Shown here in pieces: positions 7,610 to 12,378 of a DNA stretch of 12,378 bases. Source of the DNA: Anaerolineae bacterium (GTDB lineage Bacteria > Chloroflexota > Anaerolineae > B4-G1 > SLSP01). The position numbers and the translations under genes are program-made. Within the stretch, counting starts at the first letter, position 1, and each line of letters begins with the position of its first letter. Under the pieces are notes generated by a model. That model saw only the letters and a program-made list of their open reading frames with translations, did not search any database and was not told where the DNA came from. Location: NCBI GenBank assembly GCA_016934645.1, contig JAFGSL010000583.1, positions 1 through 12,378 on the forward strand. Direction: 5' to 3'.

Positions 7610-7918
7610 CTAGAATAGCTCGATCAGCCTCTCTATATCATCCGGCTGTATCGTATTTTCCGCCACCTTATTGGCTCTCTCAAAACCGCAGCGGAGACAG
7701 CGATGAACGATCTGAAATCCTTTCCCGGATTTCTGCCGCAGGTCTATCGGCTCCATCACCCCCTGGCAATCGTTCATTCTATCCCCCGGCAACTTATCCA
7801 CGTGTTTTGAAAACAGGCAAAACGGACAGTGGTTGCGATAGCTTCCGTTATTCACCGGTGCAACCTCCCGGCCGCAATACCCACACACAAATCCTGTATT
7901 TTCTTTTCTCCTGCTCAC
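7610..7918 (-). CDS. RNHCP-domain zinc-ribbon protein
   Basis: The product is 102 residues and starts at a GTG (7918) set by AAGGAGG at 7924-7930. The eponymous motif is at 28-32, in SYRNHCPFC. Zinc-binding cysteine pairs are C12/C15, C31/C34 and C74/C77, with a further C51 and nearby His residues, so one or two zinc ribbons are likely. Proteins with this domain are short, widespread in bacteria and poorly characterised; a nucleic-acid-related role is often assumed but not shown. It is co-directional with the methyltransferase 18 bases downstream, so the pair may act on the same target, for example in modification. That is inference only. Confidence 0.9.
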   Translation of the reverse strand: MSRRKENTGFVCGYCGREVAPVNNGSYRNHCPFCLFSKHVDKLPGDRMNDCQGVMEPIDLRQKSGKGFQIVHRCLRCGFERANKVAENTIQPDDIERLIELF

Positions 7919-7933
7919 GTCGACCTCCTTGAA

Positions 7934-7954
7934 TTGATTTGATGGTCAAATCAA
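7934..7954. promoter_or_regulatory. 9-bp dyad upstream of the RNHCP-methyltransferase operon
   Basis: TTGATTTGA-TGG-TCAAATCAA is a perfect inverted repeat with a 3-base centre, directly upstream of the ribosome binding site. The size and symmetry fit the operator of a dimeric repressor. A hairpin in the mRNA leader is the alternative. No clear -35/-10 pair is visible near it. Confidence 0.45.
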
Positions 7955-8350
7955 GGGGTCGGGTTCCGTTTCCTCTTCCTAACAAGGCTCCAGGCTTGGC
8001 TGAACCAGGGACAGATTCACCGTCGTTCCTTTGAGTTCAACGATTACTTCCGGTTCCAGCTTCATCAAGGCTATCACCGGGCTATATCCCGGCGATAACC
8101 CCGAATCCGGACCACGACCGACTTTGTGAATTTATATCGGCCACTGTAAGGCAGGCCTCCCCACCTTCCACCGGTAAGTGTGTGTTCAACCGCACTGGCT
8201 TTGGCGTCGTCCCCGATCAGGCGCGAGTAGTATGGCGATAAAGCAACTTCTTCAAGCAATCCTCCTAACCCGGATAAACCGGAACCAAAAGGGTCCTCGA
8301 CGCCCGTTTCTTGCTCGTTGGGCAAAAAATTTGCGTGGTTAGGCCCTAAT
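7955..8350 (-). other. Stretch without a convincing gene; possible coding remnant
   Basis: About 400 bases lack a well-supported gene. On the minus strand an 83-codon ORF (8325-8074) has only a TTG start and no ribosome site. Overlapping it in another frame, an open stretch runs to a stop at 7979-7981 and reads like protein near its end (ATG at 8065, then MKLEPEVIVELKGTTVNLSL and a few more residues), but it has no start signal. The two together could be a frameshifted relic of one gene; I do not recognise the family. No tRNA, repeat array or promoter is evident. Confidence 0.35.
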
Positions 8351-8351
8351 G

Positions 8352-8380
8352 AAAAAGGCCGTGGATAATACCCACGGCCT
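8352..8380 (-). terminator. Intrinsic terminator 2 of the small peptide/RNA unit
   Basis: On the minus strand AGGCCGTGG, a 7-base loop and CCACGGCCT form a 9-bp GC-rich stem followed by TTTTT-C. It lies directly downstream of another terminator (8392-8429) and shares the stem core CCGTGG with it. Confidence 0.85.
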
Positions 8381-8391
8381 CACAACACAGC

Positions 8392-8429
8392 AAAAAAAAG
8401 ACCGTGGGCATCGCAACGCACCCACGGTC
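8392..8429 (-). terminator. Intrinsic terminator 1 of the small peptide/RNA unit
   Basis: On the minus strand GACCGTGGG, a 12-base loop and CCCACGGTC form a 9-bp perfect stem followed by eight T. It starts 24 bases after the stop of the 27-codon ORF and is the first of two tandem terminators. Confidence 0.9.
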
Positions 8430-8453
8430 AGAAAAAACTCGATTACATCCTAT

Positions 8454-8537
8454 TTAACAGGCGCACTGCGACAAAGCAAAACCAGCCACGCGATCCAGAT
8501 CGCGTAGTTGAATTTGGGGTAAAACTTCAGTGCGCAT
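8454..8537 (-). CDS. Putative 27-residue peptide ending Cys-Ala-Cys
   Basis: An ATG at 8537 is preceded by GAGGAGATATACG, a strong ribosome site at ideal spacing. It opens 27 codons, from MRTEVLPQIQLRDLDRVAG to FALSQCAC, then TAA. The ORF is short, so on its own it would mean little. The support comes from its setting: a consensus promoter 26 bases upstream and two intrinsic terminators directly downstream make a free-standing unit of about 165 bases. The N-terminal part is polar and charged and would suit a leader, and the short C-terminal part with two Cys would suit a modified core or a metal-binding tail. No signal peptide or membrane helix is present. No modification enzyme is recognised next to it. 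An attenuator-type leader peptide or a non-coding RNA are alternatives. I know no family for it. Confidence 0.5.
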   Translation of the reverse strand: MRTEVLPQIQLRDLDRVAGFALSQCAC

Positions 8538-8562
8538 CGTATATCTCCTCTAAATCAAACAC

Positions 8563-8590
8563 ATTGTACCTTGGTCGGGTAGGCTGTCAA
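8563..8590 (-). promoter_or_regulatory. Consensus sigma-70 promoter of the small peptide/RNA unit
   Basis: On the minus strand TTGACA (8590-8585) and TACAAT (8568-8563) are 16 bases apart. The -35 is perfect and the -10 differs by one base from TATAAT. It is one of the two strongest promoters visible in the window. The -35 overlaps the stop codon of the flavodoxin remnant. Confidence 0.78.
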
Positions 8591-8676
8591 GCAAAATCGT
8601 GTTCCGCCAGAAACGTGGCGACCGGCGGAGCTATCGTGCTCCACCAAGTGGGCGAACCGACAAAAATCGTGTCGTC
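8587..8676 (-). pseudogene. Flavodoxin fragment (relic)
   Basis: On the minus strand 29 codons read DDTIFVGSPTWWSTIAPPVA followed by TFLAEHDFA and a stop. This matches the middle of flavodoxin-like proteins, where the strand D-x-I-x-x-G-x-P-x-W-W and P-x-x-x-F-L-E-x-x-D-F bind FMN. Everything before it (the N-terminal phosphate-binding loop) and after it (the rest of the fold) is missing, so it cannot be functional. It lies in the same frame as the MBOAT gene, 12 codons after the MBOAT stop (TAG 8713-8715). I infer that a deletion joined a former flavodoxin gene to this place. Confidence 0.7.
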
Positions 8677-8712
8677 TTGTTCCTCATCAGATTCCCACCT
8701 GGACTCAGCATT

Positions 8713-10167
8713 CTAAAACCCAGCGTAGATAAAGGGAAGCTCATTCGCCACCCCCAGGTTCATAATGGCCAACCCTAAAAGCAGATAGACTGCCCAGCGA
8801 ACGCCGGTTTTGCCGGTCATAACAGAGACCCAAGACGGTCGTCCGTCACGGCCCAGGTGAGTAAGAAACAGCAATCCAATCAATCCCCACGCCAGCGCCA
8901 TCTCAACAACGGGGGCATCCGTCAGGCTGGCCCACGGCGCATAGATATCTGTCCCGCTGCCAAAGCGGAACAGATTGCGGATGAGAAGCAGTGCATCCGG
9001 GATAGATCGGGCATAGAAGAATATCCAAGAGAAACTGACCAGCAGAAGCATCGTCACCGTACCCATCATCTTTCGAACGGCTGTGTCTTCAAGGCGCAGA
9101 GCACTCGCAATACGATCGAGCGTGTCTTTGCTCCGCCTTTCCAGGATAAGGTAAATGCCATGCAAAGCGCCCCAGAACACGAAAGTCCAGGTTGCCCCAT
9201 GCCATAATGCACTGGCCACGAAGACGATGAGGACGTTCAGGTCTTGACGCCATGGGGACACGCGGTTGCCACCTAACGGGATGTACATGTAATCGCGTAG
9301 CCAACTGGAGAACGAGATGTGCCAACGCCGCCAGAATTCGGTGATCGACGATGACAGGTAGGGTTGCCGGAAGTTCTGGATGACCTCAAGATCGAATAGA
9401 CGAGCCACGCCAATGGCGATATCCGAGTAGGCGGAGAAGTCAATATAGATATGCGCGGTGCTGAATAGTATCGCGATCACAATCGTCCAACCGGCGTGAC
9501 CACCCGGATCACCGTAAACTGCATTGACATAGACGGCAAGCCGATCGGCGATAACCACCTTTTTGAACATTCCCCACAGCACAAGTTGCAGTCCGCTAAA
9601 CAGACGTGAAGCGTTAAGGATATGGGGCTGCTGGAACTGAGGGATCAAATGTTTGGCTCGCTCGATTGGTCCGGAGACCAGCCTGGGGAAAAAGGCCATA
9701 TACAGCGCGAAGAGCCCCAGGTGCGTCTCAGGTTCGATTTCATCGCGAAACACATCGATCAAGTAGCTGATCGACTGGAGCGTGTAGAACGAGATCCCCA
9801 CCGGCAGCAACAGGGTGGGCGCAGTCACCCGAAGCGTGATACCCACGTAGCCGAATAGTGTTCGCAAGGTGTCAACACCAAAGTCCAAGTACTTTAAGAC
9901 AAAGTGCAAGCCCACATTGCTGACGATACCCAACACAAGCAGGACTTTGCGTTTACCTGGATCGGGCGTGGCCTTCATCACTCTCGCCAAAGTGTAGGCA
10001 ATCAAAGTGGACAAGGCAAGCCAAATCATAAACTGTGGCGCAAAGGTAGCGCAGAACACATAGCTGGCGACCAGCAGCAACACCCATCGGAAACGCTGGG
10101 GAAGCAGCCAGTAGGCGACCACAATAAGGGTCAGAAATGCCAGGAAAGGGAGAGAATTAAAGGCCAT
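8713..10167 (-). CDS. MBOAT-family membrane O-acyltransferase (AlgI/DltB type)
   Basis: The product is 484 residues from the ATG at 10167, which has GAGGTGG just upstream; a TTG at 10182 would add five residues and is less likely. MAFNSLPFLAFLTLIVVAYWLLP is the usual AlgI-type N-terminus, followed by about ten more membrane segments. Core motifs are LLPVGISFYTLQSISYLIDV (121-140), FWRRWHISFSSWLRDYMYIPLGGNR (278-302) and SALWHGATWTFVFWGALHG (319-337). His 323 of the W-H-G motif is the expected catalytic residue, and His 283 lies in the conserved R-R-W-H motif. Members transfer acyl, often acetyl, groups across the inner membrane to exopolysaccharides or wall polymers. The SGNH-containing partner ends 23 bases upstream, forming the common two-component arrangement. 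The C-terminus (ELPFIYAGF) is intact. Confidence 0.94.
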   Translation of the reverse strand: MAFNSLPFLAFLTLIVVAYWLLPQRFRWVLLLVASYVFCATFAPQFMIWLALSTLIAYTLARVMKATPDPGKRKVLLVLGIVSNVGLHFVLKYLDFGVDTLRTLFGYVGITLRVTAPTLLLPVGISFYTLQSISYLIDVFRDEIEPETHLGLFALYMAFFPRLVSGPIERAKHLIPQFQQPHILNASRLFSGLQLVLWGMFKKVVIADRLAVYVNAVYGDPGGHAGWTIVIAILFSTAHIYIDFSAYSDIAIGVARLFDLEVIQNFRQPYLSSSITEFWRRWHISFSSWLRDYMYIPLGGNRVSPWRQDLNVLIVFVASALWHGATWTFVFWGALHGIYLILERRSKDTLDRIASALRLEDTAVRKMMGTVTMLLLVSFSWIFFYARSIPDALLLIRNLFRFGSGTDIYAPWASLTDAPVVEMALAWGLIGLLFLTHLGRDGRPSWVSVMTGKTGVRWAVYLLLGLAIMNLGVANELPFIYAGF

Positions 10168-10190
10168 GGGCTTCCACCTCAATCATGTTT

Positions 10191-12378
10191 TTACTCCGAC
10201 AGTGGGCAATCGGAACGAGGAGCATTTCCCAGAACGGTGTCCTCCATCCAGGCGAGCACATCAGCATAGCTTCGCCACCGGATATCGGCATGAGTTGCGG
10301 CTTCGTACTCATACATAGTCACCGAGTTACCGAGCGCGCACAACTGGTCCATAAAAGCCTGTTGGCTGGGCGGTGTAATCACGGTATCGGCCGTGCCTTG
10401 CAGAATCAGCACCGGGATGTCTGTGCCGCCACCCAGTCCGGCGGTGTTTGCGGCGAGCTTCTCGGCAAACTCAGGATAGACAGCAGCCAGCCGACCGTCG
10501 TACAGTACCTCGCGGAATTCGGGCTCGTACATACGCCGCGCGCTGTGCGAGTAGTAGTAGAAGATCTGATCCACGCACGTGGACAGCACATCACCCTCGA
10601 AATCCGACACCCAAAGCGGCAAATAGACCTCGGCCGGGTCAATGATCTCTTCCCCATAGAAGTTGCGATAGGCATAGACGAGATAGGGACCGAAAATCGG
10701 GTCTTCCTGCAACAAGAGTCCGGGATTTGTCACCGCACCAAAGCCGATCACGCCTTCGACCGGCAGCTCAGGCGCGTAGGCCTGCGCGTGATCTTTGGCC
10801 GCGAAGATGGCGTGTCCGCCACTGGAATAGCCCATCATAAAGGCGGCCTGAGCCGGCTCAGCCTGCGTATCCAACGCTTGATTGAGATCCCAGAAACGGT
10901 AGGTTGCACGAACCGCATCGAGGAGCGTGTGACCCTGTAATTCGGCCACAAAGTAGCCATGAATCCGTTGCGGATCTTCGAAGTGCAGCCAGTTGGGAAA
11001 AACAATGATATAGCCTTGCGCGGCATAGGCGAGTGAATGGGCGTGATAGCTCCCCCAACTGCGTCCTGTAGCCCGTTCATCGAGCGGCGCGCAACCGTTA
11101 CCGACGCCGGTGGTACCGGCGGCATGGCCCAGGACAGGAAAAGCCTCCTCGGTCTCGACGTAGGGGATGTACAAATCCGCCTGTGTCTCGACAATCTGGC
11201 CGAACTCATCCACGGTCTCGAACGTGATACGGTACAAATCCACGGGATAAGGGCCTGACGGCCAGAATCGCTCGATGTAACTCACCTCTGTCACATCGCC
11301 GCCAGTGACCATAGGGGTGGCTGTTACTTCGGCTACCGGCGTCGCTGTTGGCGTCGCCACCGGCGTGGCTGTCGGATTAGCTTGGACACGTGTGGGCAGC
11401 GGCGTCTGGACGGACGACGTCGGCGCTGCGGTTGCAGTTGGCGTTACTTCTGGTGCAGTTGATAGGGTTGCGTCCGTTTCGTCCTGGATCGCCACCGCGA
11501 TCTGCTCAGCAACGTACTCCTTGCCGGTCTCGGTCAAGTGCTCCAAGTCCGTGAAGTCGAAGGCCGGCAGGTCAAAGGCCAGGTTCAGCAGCGTCACGTT
11601 ATCCGGCGAGACAGCCTCAAGTGCAGACAGCACAACCTGGATGTTAGCAGCAAACCGTTCACGGAACGCAGGCCCCAGGAAGCGTTCACCCTGTTCCACA
11701 TTGATGGGTGTGATGTAGAAGATCACGTTGACATCGTGCCTAGCAGCGAGTTCCGCCACCGCGACCATCGAATCCAGCTTGCGGTGATCCGGCTCAAGAT
11801 TGAACATATAGTGGTAGGTGAGCACGGCCTGTGCGGTTTCCTCATCTTCCAGCTTGACCTCGCGGTAGGCGTTCTCCGATCCTTCCTGCAAGATCTCGTC
11901 GGCCGCAAGCATCTCAAAATCCCTGACGTACCCGACGCGTACGTCGCCATCGTAGACCGGCGTGTTTAGAAAGTCTTGCTGGCTAATCGATGGCCGAAAG
12001 AAACCAAACACATCCAATGGTCTGAAGAAAAGCCTTGCCCAGGGCAGTCCCAGAGCGAGTATCTTGCTTTCCTTCTCAAACTGAAATGCCGGACGCATAT
12101 CCCATGCAGCGGAGAACGAACGAAGGTTGATCGGAAGAACGAGTGTAGTCGGCCAACCCCCATGTCGATCCACATATGCAGCGTAGTCGTAGAACAAATC
12201 GAGGCCATAGGCGGGATGGGCCACCTGCCCGATCCGCCGGTCGGGCAGAAGCTCTTGCAGGATCTCCCCGGTGGTCACCTCTCCGAAGGGGAGTAAAAGC
12301 GTGCTATCGCCAAGATACAGCACATCCACGCCCTGCTCAAGATAGCGATCAAACTGGACAATCTCAGCCGGCAATGAG
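10191..12378 (-). CDS. SGNH-like domain fused to an alpha/beta-hydrolase (lipase/esterase), N-terminus outside window
   Basis: The frame is open to the window edge; the TTG at 12374 is not a credible start, so a signal sequence or membrane anchor is probably missing. Numbered from that codon, residues 15-300 resemble the SGNH partners of MBOAT enzymes (AlgX/AlgJ/DltD-like): VLYLGDSTLLLPFG gives the nucleophile Ser 24, and DLEH (276-279) the Asp/His pair. Residues 301-357 are a Thr/Pro/Ala/Val linker. Residues 360-727 form an alpha/beta-hydrolase: oxyanion region GHAAGTTG (417-423), nucleophile elbow GYSSGG (Ser 517), Asp 663 in QGTADTVITP, and His 695 in ATHADI, in the usual order. It looks like a secreted lipase or acyl esterase. 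With MBOAT downstream, the protein could both place and remove acyl groups on an envelope glycan; that is inference. Confidence 0.85.
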   Translation of the reverse strand, partial: SLPAEIVQFDRYLEQGVDVLYLGDSTLLLPFGEVTTGEILQELLPDRRIGQVAHPAYGLDLFYDYAAYVDRHGGWPTTLVLPINLRSFSAAWDMRPAFQFEKESKILALGLPWARLFFRPLDVFGFFRPSISQQDFLNTPVYDGDVRVGYVRDFEMLAADEILQEGSENAYREVKLEDEETAQAVLTYHYMFNLEPDHRKLDSMVAVAELAARHDVNVIFYITPINVEQGERFLGPAFRERFAANIQVVLSALEAVSPDNVTLLNLAFDLPAFDFTDLEHLTETGKEYVAEQIAVAIQDETDATLSTAPEVTPTATAAPTSSVQTPLPTRVQANPTATPVATPTATPVAEVTATPMVTGGDVTEVSYIERFWPSGPYPVDLYRITFETVDEFGQIVETQADLYIPYVETEEAFPVLGHAAGTTGVGNGCAPLDERATGRSWGSYHAHSLAYAAQGYIIVFPNWLHFEDPQRIHGYFVAELQGHTLLDAVRATYRFWDLNQALDTQAEPAQAAFMMGYSSGGHAIFAAKDHAQAYAPELPVEGVIGFGAVTNPGLLLQEDPIFGPYLVYAYRNFYGEEIIDPAEVYLPLWVSDFEGDVLSTCVDQIFYYYSHSARRMYEPEFREVLYDGRLAAVYPEFAEKLAANTAGLGGGTDIPVLILQGTADTVITPPSQQAFMDQLCALGNSVTMYEYEAATHADIRWRSYADVLAWMEDTVLGNAPRSDCPLSE
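11338..11373 (-). repeat. 12-base tandem repeat in the Pro/Thr linker
   Basis: Three consecutive 12-base units beginning GGCGT(C/G)GC on the + strand (11338, 11350, 11362) encode the linker repeat TATPVATPTATP on the minus strand. Such repeats can expand and contract, so linker length may vary between strains. Confidence 0.6.

Larger units (their letters stand above)
8392..8556 (-). ncRNA. Candidate small structured RNA covering the peptide ORF
   Basis: The transcript expected from the promoter at 8563-8590 starts near 8556 and ends at 8392. Three nested inverted repeats fall in it: TAAAT/ATTTA (8551-8555 with 8452-8456), an 8-bp perfect stem (8528-8535 with 8461-8468, GCGCACTG type) that begins at the G of the start codon and ends in the last codons, and an inner 8-base dyad (8488-8495 with 8498-8505). 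Such symmetry is more than an ordinary short ORF needs. It could be a small RNA, or an mRNA whose translation is controlled by folding. It matches no RNA family that I recognise. Confidence 0.4.

Noticed and set aside
8074..8325. 83-codon minus-strand ORF as a real gene
   Set aside because: It has only a TTG start, no ribosome site and no recognised domain, and it follows two terminators without a promoter. It is kept only as a possible relic.
8454..8537. Cysteine-attenuation leader peptide for a biosynthetic operon
   Set aside because: The ORF ends in Cys codons before a terminator, but no cysteine or sulfur gene follows; the next gene is RNHCP, over 400 bases away beyond two terminators. 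It is not excluded, only unsupported.
10185..10940. 251-codon + strand ORF opposite the hydrolase domain
   Set aside because: The minus-strand reading has a complete catalytic triad and a continuous fold; the + strand reading has no recognisable motif.
11305..11718. + strand ORF with repeating Gly-Val-Ala-Val units
   Set aside because: It is the reverse reading of the Pro/Thr linker codons of the SGNH-hydrolase gene; the repeats come from that linker and there is no ribosome site.

Overview
The window looks like a chromosomal piece of a free-living, moderately GC-rich bacterium. Its gene content (a membrane protein with a PP2C-like N-terminus and a beta-rich C-terminus, Pro/Thr-rich linkers, an MBOAT acyltransferase beside an SGNH-type protein, a phytol/dolichol-kinase-like enzyme) resembles Chloroflexota of the Anaerolineae type. 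That placement is inferred from family resemblance; no rRNA, tRNA or other phylogenetic marker is present.

Left part (1-6641, all + strand): a 779-residue single-pass membrane protein with a degenerate PP2C-like N-terminus; an RNA 2',3'-cyclic phosphodiesterase (thpR); a Bcr/CflA-type MFS drug exporter 5 bases behind it; a MarR-family regulator with a consensus promoter and two matching dyads (TAGTT-N8-AACTA), one over the -35 box and one downstream of the start site; then a tightly coupled pair of membrane proteins, a phytol/dolichol-kinase-like enzyme and a CDF-like transporter. The gap before that pair carries direct and inverted repeats that look regulatory. A perfect 19-bp hairpin at 6683-6726 separates this block from the convergent genes on the right.

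Middle (6755-8712, all - strand): a two-gene operon of a zinc-ribbon RNHCP protein and a class I SAM methyltransferase, preceded by a 9-bp dyad. Upstream lie about 400 bases without a convincing gene, then a compact self-contained transcription unit: consensus promoter, strong ribosome binding site, a 27-codon ORF ending Cys-Ala-Cys, and two tandem intrinsic terminators. The ORF sits inside nested inverted repeats, so the unit may be a peptide gene, a structured RNA, or both. Its -35 box overlaps the end of a flavodoxin gene fragment that continues in frame from the stop codon of the MBOAT gene.

Right part (8713-12378, - strand): an MBOAT O-acyltransferase of the AlgI type and, 23 bases upstream, a large protein that fuses an SGNH-like domain through a Pro/Thr-rich linker to a complete alpha/beta-hydrolase (lipase/esterase) domain. 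The N-terminus of the fusion lies outside the window. Together they suggest an envelope system that adds acyl groups to an extracytoplasmic glycan and perhaps also removes them.

The observations most worth following are the peptide/RNA unit at 8392-8590, the SGNH-hydrolase fusion paired with MBOAT, the flavodoxin relic, and the duplicated MarR dyads.
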